Below are positions 53,138 to 63,300 of a stretch of DNA of 64,000 nt, one piece after another. Position numbers and translations under genes: made by a program. The notes beneath the pieces were generated by a model. The model made no database searches. It saw only the letters and a list, made by a program, of their open reading frames with translations, and was not told where the DNA came from. Numbering within the stretch: the stretch's first letter is position 1; each line of letters begins with the position of its first letter. This stretch comes from Pseudomonas proteolytica (lineage in GTDB: Bacteria > Pseudomonadota > Gammaproteobacteria > Pseudomonadales > Pseudomonadaceae): contig NZ_VFEV01000025.1 of assembly GCF_007858275.1 (NCBI RefSeq), forward strand, positions 1 to 64,000, read 5' to 3'.

Positions 53138-53932
53138 ATGAATAGCGTGCAGTTTTTACGCGGCCAGTTACGGCCGGTCTTGATGGTGATGGCGCTCGGG
53201 GCGGCCCATGCAGCTGTGGCGGCCGAGGAAATGAAGCTGACGCCGCTGAGCCAGGTTCCGCTCGGGATCGAGGTCCGGGGCAAGCAGGTGGCCGCGTATA
53301 GCTGGGATGATCGCCAGGGCCGTAACCTGCTGGTGTTGGCCGAGCAGGAAGCCGGCGAGCGTGATGATGACGGGACGCAGTCGGCGTCAATCTATGCCGC
53401 CCAGTACCTGTTGGAGGGGGATCGCCCCAAGCGCCTGTGGATGCTGCATGACGATGTGCAGCGCTGCGAATTCGACGCCAGCCTGCACTTTGATAACGCC
53501 GCGACCCGCGTCACCGACCTGCTGGATGACGGCCTGAGCCAAGTGACCGTGGGCTACTCGCGTACATGCACCAGCGATATCAGCCCCCGGGAGTTCAAGC
53601 TGATCATGCACATCGGCAAGTCGCACAAGTACGGGCTGCGTGGTGTCGACCGCTACGGAGCCAGTTGGTGGGACGAAGAAGCCGGTGCGCTGCGCGGTAT
53701 GCCGCTGCCCACCGATTGCAGCGTTGCCGGGCAGCAGGCGTTGGTCAGTCAGTACAAGGAGCAGGGCACCGAACTGCCATTGCCAGGCTGCTACAACGAC
53801 GAGCATGACTTCGCCAAGGCGCCCGCCACGCTGTTGGCTTTCATGCGCCAGCAGTGGTTTGCGCTGATGCAAAAACAGGACGTGGACTGGGGCCAGCAGC
53901 AAAGCCCGGCACCCGCAGAGGATGAGCCCTAG
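53138..53932 (+). CDS. secreted hypothetical protein, 264 aa
   Basis: The N-terminus has a signal peptide (LMVMALGAAHAAVAAEE). The rest looks beta-rich with paired cysteines (DDVQRCEFDAS, YSRTCTSDISP, PTDCSV, LPGCYN) and a DxxxDDGLSQVTVGY stretch. It resembles, from memory, the M949_RS01915-type surface polysaccharide family, but I cannot confirm it. It is divergent from the arn operon and may share its control. Probably periplasmic. Confidence 0.75.
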   Translation: MNSVQFLRGQLRPVLMVMALGAAHAAVAAEEMKLTPLSQVPLGIEVRGKQVAAYSWDDRQGRNLLVLAEQEAGERDDDGTQSASIYAAQYLLEGDRPKRLWMLHDDVQRCEFDASLHFDNAATRVTDLLDDGLSQVTVGYSRTCTSDISPREFKLIMHIGKSHKYGLRGVDRYGASWWDEEAGALRGMPLPTDCSVAGQQALVSQYKEQGTELPLPGCYNDEHDFAKAPATLLAFMRQQWFALMQKQDVDWGQQQSPAPAEDEP

Positions 53933-53981
53933 TTTGGTATGCGGCGCCGACCTGCGTTAGACTCGGCGCTCGCCAAACCAC

Positions 53982-54026
53982 TAAATACCGAGATTAAACA
54001 TAGGCTTAGTCTCGATATTTAATCTC
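53982..54026. promoter_or_regulatory. inverted repeat before the recombinase
   Basis: Two nested inverted pairs are present: TAAATACCGAG (53982) with CTCGATATTTA (54011; one mismatch), and GAGATTAAACAT (53990) with ATATTTAATCTC (54015). The block lies 14-58 bases before the TTG start, so it may be an operator, a recombination site, or both. Confidence 0.5.
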
Positions 54027-54040
54027 AAGGCTGATCTATT

Positions 54041-54955
54041 TTGACCGAGATTTCCCGCAATCCCCTGACCCTGTATCTCGCGCGCCTGGCGCCCTCTAGC
54101 CAACTGACCATGCGCTACGTGCTGCAGGATGCGGCCGACCGCCTGGGTTTCGAAGAGATCAACCTCGAAGATATCGACTGGCACCTGCTGCAACCGGAGC
54201 ACGTGATGGCTTTGGTCGCCGTGCTGCGTGAAGACGGGTATGCGCCCAACACATCGTCGCTGTATGTCAACGCGGTGCGCGGGGTGATGAACGAAGCCTG
54301 GCGCATCAGCCTGATCAGCCAGGAACACTTGCTGAAGATGCGCTCGGTCAAAGCCACCGCCGGCACGCGCTTGAGCCAGGGGCGTAACCTGCGTCGCACC
54401 TTGATCCGCGAATTGATGGACGTCTGCGCCGCCGACCCAAGGCCGCAAGGGCTGCGGGATGCGGCAGTCATCGGGATCCTGTATGGCTCGGGGATGCGCA
54501 AGTCAGAATCGGTCAACCTCGACCTGGCCCAGGTGAACTTTGCAGAGCGCAGCCTGCGGGTGATGGGCAAGGGCAATAAAGAGTTGATCAAGTACGCGCC
54601 GGCCTGGGCGTTTGCCAAGTTGCAGGCCTGGCTGGAGTTTCGCCGCGAGCACTTGAAGGAAGGGGAACAGGACGATAATTTCCTGTTCAACCGCATCCGC
54701 CGGGGCAGCCATATCACCCGCGAACGCATTACCAAACATGCCATTTACTACATCGCCCGCCAACGCGGCGAACAGGTGGGTGTGAAAATCATGCCCCATG
54801 ATTTCCGGCGCTCGTTTATTACCCGGGTGATCGAGGAGCATGACTTGTCGATTGCACAGAAACTGGCGCACCACACCAATATCCAGACCACCGCCAGCTA
54901 CGATGTGCGTGATGACAACGAGCGGCGGCGCGCGATTGATCGGTTTGACCTTTGA
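54041..54955 (+). CDS. solitary tyrosine recombinase
   Basis: A 304-residue XerC/D-like integrase. An N-terminal SAM-like core-binding domain (residues 1-100) is followed by the catalytic domain with Arg153 (GSGMRKSES), His253 and Arg256 (MPHDFRRSFIT), His278 in LAHHTNIQ and the nucleophile Tyr287 (TTASYDVRD). The start is TTG (TTGACCGAG). No phage genes, tRNA or cargo surround it, so it looks like a resident core gene rather than a prophage integrase. It lacks the extra DNA-arm-binding domain of lambda-type enzymes. Confidence 0.93.
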   Translation: MTEISRNPLTLYLARLAPSSQLTMRYVLQDAADRLGFEEINLEDIDWHLLQPEHVMALVAVLREDGYAPNTSSLYVNAVRGVMNEAWRISLISQEHLLKMRSVKATAGTRLSQGRNLRRTLIRELMDVCAADPRPQGLRDAAVIGILYGSGMRKSESVNLDLAQVNFAERSLRVMGKGNKELIKYAPAWAFAKLQAWLEFRREHLKEGEQDDNFLFNRIRRGSHITRERITKHAIYYIARQRGEQVGVKIMPHDFRRSFITRVIEEHDLSIAQKLAHHTNIQTTASYDVRDDNERRRAIDRFDL

Positions 54956-54980
54956 TCGCTGGAGAGTGAACACACCCCTT

Positions 54981-55420
54981 GTGGCGAGCGGGCTTGCCCC
55001 GCGCTGGGTGGCGAAGCCGCCCCAATAGCCTCACCCCGTTCTGCCAGGTACACCGAGGTGGCTGGTTTTGGGGCTGCTGCGCAGCCCATCGGGGGACAAG
55101 CCCCCTCGCCACAAGGGGGAGCTTTAGCAGTCCGAAACCTGTTGTCGACCGCTAGCTTTTTGTGGCGAGCGGGCTTGCCCCGCGCTGGGTGGCGAAGCCG
55201 CCCCAATAGCCTCACCCCGTTCTGCCAGGTACACCAAGGTGGCTGGTTTTGGGGCTGCTGCGCAGCCCATCGGGGGACAAGCCCCCTCGCCACAAGGAGG
55301 GAGCTTTAGCAGTCTGAAACCTGTTGTCGACCGCTAGCTTTTTGTGGCGAGCGGGCTTGCCCCGCGCTGGGTGGCGAAGCCGCCCCAACAGCTTCACCCA
55401 GTTCTGCCACAGCGTTCCCA
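54981..55420 (+). repeat. three tandem copies of a 181/182-bp REP-bearing repeat
   Basis: Copies start at 54981, 55162 and 55344 with GTGGCGAGCGGGCTTGCCCC. Each then reads through GGGTGGCGAAGCCGCCCCAA and (in the first two) a GGCTGGTTTTGGGGCTGCTG segment and an inverted REP arm (CCCCCTCGCCACAAG), closing with a CTGTTGTCGACCGCTAGC spacer. Copies 1 and 2 are nearly identical; copy 3 is cut short at about 55420 before the usher gene. No open frame in it looks real. Confidence 0.93.
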
Positions 55421-55446
55421 TTTAACCATGAGCCAAAAGCTGCTTT

Positions 55447-58014
55447 TTAAAGACCTTGAACGCTGTGACACACCAACGCCTGGCGCTCGTAGTTCAGCGC
55501 CTTGTTTTGTGCAGGCAGCGCATACGGCGCAGTACATTGCTGGTCACCCCACTTGATCGTCAGGCTGCCTTGGTCCTCTTCGACCAGTACCAAGGCATTG
55601 CCGCTGGGATCGGCGATGGCCAACTGTTTGCCGCTGGCGTCTTCCAGTGAGGCGCCGAACGCCATGCGCTGGTGCTGCGCATCAAACAGCTCAAACAGCA
55701 CGCGCCGCCCGGTTTTGCCGCTGTAGCGGGCCAATACCACCGCACCGCGGCGCGGTACTAACTGCTGCGTGGCCTGGGTGATTTCAACATCACCGCCCAG
55801 GTCGCGGGTGTCGAGGCTGATCCAGTTCACCCGATAAGGCTGTGCCGAGGGCACCACGGCATAGCCGTTGCGCCCGGTTTCAACCCCGCTGTAGCTGCTG
55901 ACTTTAGCCCCGCTGATACCCGGCACCTGAACCAAGGCAAAGGTTTCGCTGACGGTCTGCCCCAGGTTGATGCCACCGGCGTGCGCCACCACTGAGCCGG
56001 CAACGTTAAGGTTTTGTGCGTCGTACCCACGGCCCTGGCTATACCCCAGGCTGATATCGGCCATGGATGTGCGGCTATTGATGTTGGCCGATCCCGATTG
56101 GCCACCCGTTCGGCTATGCCCGGCCTGGACCGAATAGAACACATCGCTGGTATCGGCCACATAACCGTTGATACCCGCCTGGGTGCTGGTATCGCCTTGC
56201 TGGGTGCTGGTGGTGACGAATGCACGCGGCGCCCGGGGCTGGCTGCCCAAGGGGAACGAAAAGGACAGGTTGAACTGCGTGTCGGAGTCCGGTGCGCCCC
56301 AACTGGCAATCTGTTTGGTGCGTGTCACCCCCAGGTTGTAGCTCAGGTCGCCCCAGTTGTTGTTGTACCCCGCCGAAAAGCTCTGGGAGCCGCCACGGTT
56401 CCAATAGCGCTGGTCGGTGGCGTTCAAGTAAAGGCTGCCGAACTCGCGGTTGCGCCCGATGCTTTGGTTGATCGTCAGGTCGGTGCGGGTTTTCGAGTTG
56501 CCCGTACGCTTGACGGCACCCTCACTGGTGTCCTCGACGTGGTCGGTCAGGGTGCGGTAGCCCTCGGTCGAGTAACGATAGGCGGCCAGGGTGAAGTTGG
56601 TGTCGGTGCCGGCAAAGGTCTTGGCATACAACGCACGCACGCTGTTGCCCTGGGTCGTTTGCCCTTGGGCGGCGCTTGAGGAGTGAGTGACGTCCATCGA
56701 CACCGCGCCCAGCGACGTGTTTTTGCCAACCCCCAGGGAGAGTGCCTTGTAGTCTTCGCTCACTTGCAGGCCGACAATCGCGCTGAGGTTGCTGGTGAGC
56801 CCGTAGGCGAGGGTGCTGCTGACAAATTGCGGGCTCGCCAAGCCGTCAGCATTGCTGCTGAATTTACCGGCTGAAACGCTGTATTTGACCTGGCCTTCAC
56901 GCACCATGATCGGCAGGCTGGAGAACGCCTGGGTGGTCACGCGCCGACGGCCGTCGGCCTCGATGATGGTGATTTCCAGGTCGCCGTTCGAGCCGCTGGG
57001 GTAGATATCGTTGATCTCGAAAGGCCCGGGCGCGACGTTGGCGGTGTAGAGGATGTAGTCGTTCTGGCGGATCTCTACCGTGGCGTTGGTCTGTGCCACG
57101 CCACGAATCACCGGCGCATAACCGCGCTCGCTGTCGGCGCGCATGCCTTCGTCGGACGCCAGTTTCACGCCTCGGTAACGCACGCTGTCGAACAGGTCGG
57201 TATCGGAAAAAATCTCCCCGGCACTGAACTGGCCCTTGAGCGTCGTCACGTCATGCTGCACATAGCTGCGGTTGCTGGTGAAGTTGCTCGGCCGCCCCGT
57301 GCCATTGCTCAGGTTCGATTCGTTACGCAAGCGCCATGCGCCCAGGTTGATGCCGTTGCGCAGCCCCAAGTTGTTGTTGATGCGGGTTTCATAGTCGCCG
57401 GCGGTGCGGCTGCTATTGAGTTGATAGTTGATAAACGCTGCGGGCACGCCGTCGTCCCATAACTGGGGGTCGACATAACCGCGCATGCCCCGTTGCATCG
57501 CAACCTGTGGAATGCTCGCCGCCAGGCGCAGGCGACTGGCGTCATAGCGCAGGGTGGCCTGGTCGATCAGCGTCGGTAGGTCGTAGCAGGCCTGGGGTTG
57601 GCTGGCGTCGAGCTTGCCTTGGGCTTGCAAGAGGGTCAGGTCGATCCCCAGTTGCTTGAGCAAGTCCAGGGTCAGGCACGGATCGACCCGGCCGGTCTGC
57701 GGGTTGCGCTTGAAGTCGATGTCGCGACGGCCCACCAGGACCTCATTGCTATACAAGTCGACTCGGTAGTTACCGGGCAGCACGCTGTTGGCCGACAGCA
57801 GTTGCTGCAGGTCTACCGACGATTGAGCGCCCTGCAAAAAGGTGGTGTTGAACACTTCCAGGGACGGCTCATCGGCAACGGCCCAAACGGGCGAGCCGGC
57901 AAGAATGGCCAATGACAGCGTACTCAACTTCAGAGATGTGCACGTTGTAGACACGCGTGAAGTGCGCTCGCTTGATATGTAATGATTGGGCCTGCTGCCT
58001 AAAATAAAAAACAT
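55447..58014 (-). CDS. fimbrial outer membrane usher
   Basis: An 855-residue FimD/PapC-family usher. The N-terminus is ambiguous: an ATG at 58014 gives a long leader before the signal-like stretch LKLSTLSLAILAGSPVWAVA, and the mature protein should begin near DEPSLEVF. The N-domain (PGNYRVDLYSNE), the 24-strand barrel with plug region, and a C-terminal domain with a Cys pair (QQCTAPYALP and LVCHSVQGL) are present. It pulls chaperone-bound pilin through the outer membrane. Third gene of the pilus operon, 89 bases after the chaperone. Confidence 0.93.
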   Translation of the reverse strand: MFFILGSRPNHYISSERTSRVSTTCTSLKLSTLSLAILAGSPVWAVADEPSLEVFNTTFLQGAQSSVDLQQLLSANSVLPGNYRVDLYSNEVLVGRRDIDFKRNPQTGRVDPCLTLDLLKQLGIDLTLLQAQGKLDASQPQACYDLPTLIDQATLRYDASRLRLAASIPQVAMQRGMRGYVDPQLWDDGVPAAFINYQLNSSRTAGDYETRINNNLGLRNGINLGAWRLRNESNLSNGTGRPSNFTSNRSYVQHDVTTLKGQFSAGEIFSDTDLFDSVRYRGVKLASDEGMRADSERGYAPVIRGVAQTNATVEIRQNDYILYTANVAPGPFEINDIYPSGSNGDLEITIIEADGRRRVTTQAFSSLPIMVREGQVKYSVSAGKFSSNADGLASPQFVSSTLAYGLTSNLSAIVGLQVSEDYKALSLGVGKNTSLGAVSMDVTHSSSAAQGQTTQGNSVRALYAKTFAGTDTNFTLAAYRYSTEGYRTLTDHVEDTSEGAVKRTGNSKTRTDLTINQSIGRNREFGSLYLNATDQRYWNRGGSQSFSAGYNNNWGDLSYNLGVTRTKQIASWGAPDSDTQFNLSFSFPLGSQPRAPRAFVTTSTQQGDTSTQAGINGYVADTSDVFYSVQAGHSRTGGQSGSANINSRTSMADISLGYSQGRGYDAQNLNVAGSVVAHAGGINLGQTVSETFALVQVPGISGAKVSSYSGVETGRNGYAVVPSAQPYRVNWISLDTRDLGGDVEITQATQQLVPRRGAVVLARYSGKTGRRVLFELFDAQHQRMAFGASLEDASGKQLAIADPSGNALVLVEEDQGSLTIKWGDQQCTAPYALPAQNKALNYERQALVCHSVQGL

Positions 58015-58103
58015 GCAAAGAACCTATATCATCCCTGTTTATCGGACAGGCGAGGCACGCGAGTACGCACTCGAATCGAACCTGGAGGGTTTAAGGGAAA
58101 CGC

Positions 58104-58850
58104 TTATTGCCGGGTGCGCGCCTCAGTGGCCTTGGCCGTCAGGCGCGTGGAAAGTTGTGCGGTGTATTTATCTTGTGCGCCATAGTCGTTAATGCTGGAA
58201 AAAGACAACTGCACTGTTTCGTAACCACCGAGTTGTTTAACGCTGAACTGTTTTTCAGCGCCCGGCGCAATCATTGTCGAATCGGCAGCCAGTTCCGTTT
58301 GTTGCCCGGCCTGAAGTTTTATATCGGCCATGGACACGTGATACAGCGTCGGGTTTTTTACGCTCAGCCACGACTCGGCGCCACGCTTTTGCAGTTGCCA
58401 TTCCAGTTGCGCCGGCGCCGACAGGGCGCTACCTGGCAAACCGGCTGGCCGGAAAAATATCTTGATGCGCTGGCGTACCGCCAGTTGCAACGTGTTGTCG
58501 GAGGCGGCGGCCTGCGGGATCTCTTGCACATTGAGCCAGATCACGGATTCACGATCCGCCGGCATACCGCTGCCCTGGTAAAGAATGCGCAGCAATTGCT
58601 GCTCCTTGGCAAATATCCGTGCCAGTGGCGGGGTCACGGCGAACGGTGCAGCACTGGCTTGCGCATCGCTGGTATCGACCCAGGATTGAATCAATACATC
58701 CTGGTTACCGTTGCGCACGGTGATATTGGCTTCTTTGTGCTCGCCATCGAAGACGATACGCGTGGCACTCAATGAAATGCTGGCGCCAGCCTGGGTCGCC
58801 ATCAGCAGGGTCAACAACCCCAGGCCTGCGGCAATGGAACGAGGCAACAT
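58104..58850 (-). CDS. periplasmic fimbrial chaperone (PapD-like)
   Basis: A 248-residue two-Ig-domain chaperone with a signal peptide (GLLTLLMATQAGAS). Family marks are SATRIVFDGEHKEANITVRN, the ESVIWLNVQEIP strand and RIKIFFRPAGLPG. It caps pilin by donor-strand complementation until the usher takes over. It lies between the pilin and usher genes. Confidence 0.94.
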   Translation of the reverse strand: MLPRSIAAGLGLLTLLMATQAGASISLSATRIVFDGEHKEANITVRNGNQDVLIQSWVDTSDAQASAAPFAVTPPLARIFAKEQQLLRILYQGSGMPADRESVIWLNVQEIPQAAASDNTLQLAVRQRIKIFFRPAGLPGSALSAPAQLEWQLQKRGAESWLSVKNPTLYHVSMADIKLQAGQQTELAADSTMIAPGAEKQFSVKQLGGYETVQLSFSSINDYGAQDKYTAQLSTRLTAKATEARTRQ

Positions 58851-58924
58851 GATGTCTACCGTGTATGGGTCGGATAAATGGCGAGGCCCTGGGGCCTCGC
58901 GCGTGGCATTTACAGCCTTGGGGG

Positions 58925-59530
58925 TTATTCGTATTGCAGGATGAACGGCAGGGTGGCGTCACCACGACCCGCAGTGGAGGCGCCGGCTGCACCGGTGGTG
59001 ACGTAGGCTGCGGCAAAGCTCAAGGTTGCATCGCCGCCTTCGGTGCCTTGGCCGTGCATGCTGCTTTCGATGCGGGCGCTGGCCGGGGAGCTGAGGTCGA
59101 TCAGTGCGCCTTTGCTGTCGAGCAGGGCGATGCCGACGTTGCTTGCGCTGCCGTTGCCCGGGGTCAGGGCGAGGACTTTCTTGCCGGTGACCAGGCCCGA
59201 GCCGCCGCTGTTGGCGTCAAAGATCATGGCCACTTTGGTGCCCAGGTTGCAGTTCACGTTGAGGTTGAAGTCTTTGGCTGTCACACGGCCCGAGGCCGGG
59301 TTTTCAGCGGTGCCCATGTCTTTGATCGATACCGAGCCCATGTCCACCGAGATCACGCGATCGGAGTTGGCGCCGTCGACCGAGCACGCGTCGTTGTTGA
59401 TCACGCCGGTGAAAGTGATTTTGCCGCTGCCACCCAGGGTCGGGGTCGGCGCAACGGGATCTTCGGCAAATGCACTGCTGCTGGCGGCAATAACTGACAC
59501 AGCGATAAGGGCCAGGGAAAACTTCTTCAT
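58925..59530 (-). CDS. major pilin, fimbrial protein
   Basis: A 201-residue FimA-like subunit: signal peptide MKKFSLALIAVSVIAASSSA cut near AFA, N-terminal donor strand (SGKITFTGVINN), Cys49 and Cys94 as the conserved disulphide, and a C-terminal GRGDATLPFILQYE beta strand. The ATG at 59530 is used; the in-frame extension to 59635 would disrupt the signal peptide. First gene of the pilus operon; no tip adhesin is encoded in the operon. Confidence 0.94.
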   Translation of the reverse strand: MKKFSLALIAVSVIAASSSAFAEDPVAPTPTLGGSGKITFTGVINNDACSVDGANSDRVISVDMGSVSIKDMGTAENPASGRVTAKDFNLNVNCNLGTKVAMIFDANSGGSGLVTGKKVLALTPGNGSASNVGIALLDSKGALIDLSSPASARIESSMHGQGTEGGDATLSFAAAYVTTGAAGASTAGRGDATLPFILQYE

Positions 59531-59608
59531 GATGATGTCCGTTAGTGTTGGTTGTAGAGAGGGTTGAAACTGCCAACGAACAATAGTGATTTTAAGCCTT
59601 AGAGAGAA

Positions 59609-59622
59609 TAAGACGATTCTTA
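59609..59622 (-). promoter_or_regulatory. RcsB-box-like palindrome upstream of the pilin
   Basis: The minus strand reads TAAGAATCGTCTTA, with perfect TAAGA/TCTTA arms. By eye it matches 11 of 14 positions of the enterobacterial RcsAB box TAAGAATATTCCTA. It is 79-92 bases before the pilin start, downstream of an RcsB-like regulator gene. Binding is inference. Confidence 0.5.
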
Positions 59623-59676
59623 TAAAGCACTGCAAGGCAAGTTAGTTAAGGAGGAGATTAGTTGATAAGGCACGGA

Positions 59677-60324
59677 TTAGTTGAAGATATTTTGCGCCAG
59701 GCAATAAGCCAACAAGTCTTGATCACTACTGACTTCAAGTTTGCGCATGGCCGAAATTTTTTGCGCACTGATAGTCTTTGAACTTCTATTCTGGCTGCGC
59801 GCTATATCACTGACACTTTTGCCTGAAATAAACAAACGCAGTATCTCGAATTCCTTCGGCGACAGGGTCGAGAAACGCGCATCGATAGCCGTCATCGACT
59901 CGACCACCGAAGTCTTGGCGGGCTCCAGGCTGCGATACAGCGCCTGCTGCACAATAGACTTGAGGGCCACCTGGATTTCGGTGTGCAACTGGCTTTTCTG
60001 GATGACGCCCACCACGCCCATCTCTTGCAGACGGGTCAGGATCAGATGATTGGAGATCATGGTCAGGATCAGAATCTGCACCTGGGGGAAATGCCGCTTA
60101 AGGTATTCCACCAGTTTCAAACCATCGCCGTAGGGTGAATCGCCGGGCATGTTGTAATCGGTAATCACGATGTCGATAGGCTGCTGTTCAAGCAGCCCGA
60201 TGAGGCCTGCCGAACAGATCGCTTCGCCCACTACTTGAAAGCGCGCGTCTCGCTCGACGAGTTCTCGCACGCCCAAAAGCACGATGGGGTGATCATCCGC
60301 AATAACCACAGTGAAGGTTTTCAT
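59677..60324 (-). CDS. RcsB-like response regulator (REC + LuxR HTH)
   Basis: A 215-residue regulator. The receiver domain has the acidic pocket (IADDHP), Asp56 (VITDYNMPG) as phosphoacceptor and Lys110 (VIQKSQ). The C-terminal LuxR/FixJ helix-turn-helix (LSPKEFEILRLFISGKSV, then KTISAQKISAMRKL) binds DNA. Members of this type (RcsB, RocA1) control cup fimbriae in P. aeruginosa. It lies directly upstream of the pilin gene, and its partner kinase is the next gene upstream. Confidence 0.93.
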   Translation of the reverse strand: MKTFTVVIADDHPIVLLGVRELVERDARFQVVGEAICSAGLIGLLEQQPIDIVITDYNMPGDSPYGDGLKLVEYLKRHFPQVQILILTMISNHLILTRLQEMGVVGVIQKSQLHTEIQVALKSIVQQALYRSLEPAKTSVVESMTAIDARFSTLSPKEFEILRLFISGKSVSDIARSQNRSSKTISAQKISAMRKLEVSSDQDLLAYCLAQNIFN

Positions 60325-60364
60325 AAGGGTTGCCCGTAATGCTGGTTCAGTGAGTGAGGAGGGC

Positions 60365-63300
60365 TCATGGCTGCACGCTGAGCAAGGCTGAAAGCCTACT
60401 GCTGACCTGGTTTATGCGCATTTCCAGCGCGGGATTGAGCCGGCCGCTGGCCAACTGGCTTTCCAGTTCGACACACGCCTGGGCCAGGTCCAGCGCCTGC
60501 ACCGCGCCCAGGGCCCCGGCCACCGAGTGCAAGGTTTCGGCCAGGCGCCGGCAATCGCGTTGCTCAAGTGCGGCGCTGATGCGCTGCAGATCGTGCTGTA
60601 CGCTGCTGACAAACAGCGGGCGCATTTTTTCTGACATCTGCACCGTGTCGATCACCGCCGGCAAGACGCGTACCGTCGGCCGGCACAGCTTGATCAATTG
60701 CGCGCGCAGGGTTTGCAGGCTCAAGGGCTTGACCAGCCACGCATTCATCCCGACTGCCAGGCAACGCATGCCTTCTTCGCGCATGGCATTGGCGGTGACA
60801 CCGATGATCGGTAATTGCGGGTCATGTTCCCTGAGGGTGCGGGCCAGTTCGTAGCCATTCATCAAGGGCATGTTGACGTCGGTCAGCACCAGGTCGAAGG
60901 CCTGGGGTTGCCACAGGTGCATGGCCTGCTCGCCATTGTCTGCCAAGGTAACCGTACAGCCCAGCGCTTCCAGTTGCTCCTGGATGATGGCCTGGTTTAC
61001 CGGGTTGTCCTCGGCCACCAGAATGCGCAGTTGCAACTGCCCGGCGCTCTGTTGTTCGGCGTGCTGCACGGCTTCCTGCTTACCCTGCTGCGCCAGCGAG
61101 ACCACCGACGCAATGGCACGCACATCATGCATATCCACTTCCCAGCCCTGGGCCGTATACAGCGGTGGGCTGTGTGCACCCGGCACACACAAGACGCGCG
61201 GCCCGGCCCAGGACAATCGCGGCCCGGCGGGCAACATGTCGACCAGTACGGCCTGCGCATTCTGTGAGGCCAGGGGCAGCGTTGCCACCGAGGCCTGGAT
61301 ACCCAGGCGCCCGAGCCAGTCGCACAGCGCTTCGGCCAACTCGCGCACTGGCGCCTGTACATAGACCGGCGTCGCGCTCGGCTCAAGAAGGGGAAGTCCG
61401 GGCAGCTCGCCACGGCCTATCGGCAAGCTCATTTTCAAGGTGAAACTGCTACCCAGGCCGGGCTCGCTGACGACCTTGATCTGGCCATCCATCATTTCGG
61501 CGAGCCAGCGGCATATCGGCAGGCCCAGCCCGGCACCGCCTTGGCCAGCGGTGTCTGGTGCCTGGTAGAACAAGTCGAACAGCTTGGCTTGCTGCGCCTG
61601 GCTGATGCCCACGCCAGAGTCGGTCACTTGCCACTCCAGGTCCACCTTATCGGCCCCCCGGCGAAGCGCCCGGGCCCGAATCACCACGCGTCCTATGTCA
61701 GTAAATTTGAGCGCATTGCTCACCAGGTTGTTGAGGATCTGGCGGATCCGCATCGGGTCGCCGACCACACAGTCGGGCAACTGCGCATCGATGCAGCCAT
61801 ACAGTTGCAGGCCCTTGCGCTGGGCGAAGGCGGCGTAGGTGTGCAAGGTGTCTTCGAGCATGTCCAGGGGGCAAAACTCGATGGACTCGATTGCCATCTG
61901 CCCGGATTCGATTTTCGACACGTCGAGCACATCACTGATCAGTTGGAACAACGTGGCAGATGAGCGTTGGATGGTGTGCAGGTAGGTTTTCTGGCGCGGG
62001 TCCAGGGTCGTCAACCCGAGCAATTCCAGGGTGCCGAGCACGCCGTACAACGGTGTGCGGATTTCATGGCTCATGGTTGCCAGGAACAGCGTCTTGGCTT
62101 CATTGGCCGCATCGGCGGCGCGCCGGGCATCTTCCAGGGCCAGGGCGTCTTCAATATGCCGGGTCACGTCGTTGAACGCATAAAGCCGCACATCCTGGCC
62201 TTGATAACGGGTCGACACGAAACCGACCTGCAGGTGCCGGCCTTCGATTTCCAGGTGGGTTTCGCCACTGTCGGCGCTGTCCTGGAAGCGGCTGAGGGCC
62301 GCCACCAACCTGGCGGTGCCCGGCCATTGTTGGGCGCGCTGGTTCTCGATCAGCACCTGGCCATCCGCGCGGCCCACCACACACAGGCCGGTAGGCGCGG
62401 TGTCGATAATCACCCGGCTGAATGCCACGCTTTCGGCAATCCGCTCATGGGCCTGGCGCGCCGGATGGATCACTTGCTTGCGGTACCAGCGGTTGCCGGC
62501 CCAGACAATCGCCAGTACGGCACACAGAAACAGCACCAGGCTGGTCAGTGGCCACAGGGCATAGCGGAAAAAATGCTTGTAGCTGATCCCGTAGATTGCG
62601 GTCCACTGCGACTGGGCGTCGTGGGTGATTTTGAACTCCAGCCCGTTGGCGCGAATATTCAGCCCTTCACCCAAGGCAGAGGCGCGGACCTGAGGCCCCG
62701 TCAGCGTCTGCCCGGCAGGGGAGATCAGGGTGAATCGATCGTAGATGGACGACTCCATGGTGCGTTCCACATCGTTGACGTGTGCCATATCCAGCAGCGT
62801 GGCAACCATCACCTGGTTAGTGCCTTGACCCGCGCGCAAAATCTGAGGGTTCAGGGGGATGCCGATATACGCCAACAACTGCGGAGCCCCGGAGGCTTTC
62901 CCGGTTGGGGTATAGGTTTCCCAGTAAAGTCTGTCGTCTACCCGGGGCAACTGCTCGAGCCTTTGCTGCACCGCGTCGGCCTGTTCGGCCGTGGGGCCGT
63001 TGAACGGGGTTGTGCCGCCGCGTTGGTAGCCGACCGCAGGCACCGCAATGTGGTAGTTGACCAGGCGGTTGAGGATAAAGACGTGGGGCGATGCGTAGGG
63101 CGACGATGACCAGTACGCGCTGTAGTAACTGGCCAGGTGCACCCCCAGGGCAAAGATCTTCTGCTGCTCGCCAGGCGTGACCCGTTGCGCCTCGAACTGT
63201 GCACTGAAGGGCACCGAAAAGGCGAACTCACGACCTTCATAGCGGGTGTTGTGCATGTCCAGGCGATGGCTCTGGAGGCTGGCCTGGGTGTTCTTGTCGC

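Noticed and set aside
54041..54955. prophage integrase with an integrated element
   Set aside because: No phage or cargo genes, no tRNA and no direct att repeats were seen on either side.
54981..55420. CRISPR array
   Set aside because: The repeat unit is 181/182 bp with no unique spacers and no cas genes are near; it is a tandem REP-based repeat.
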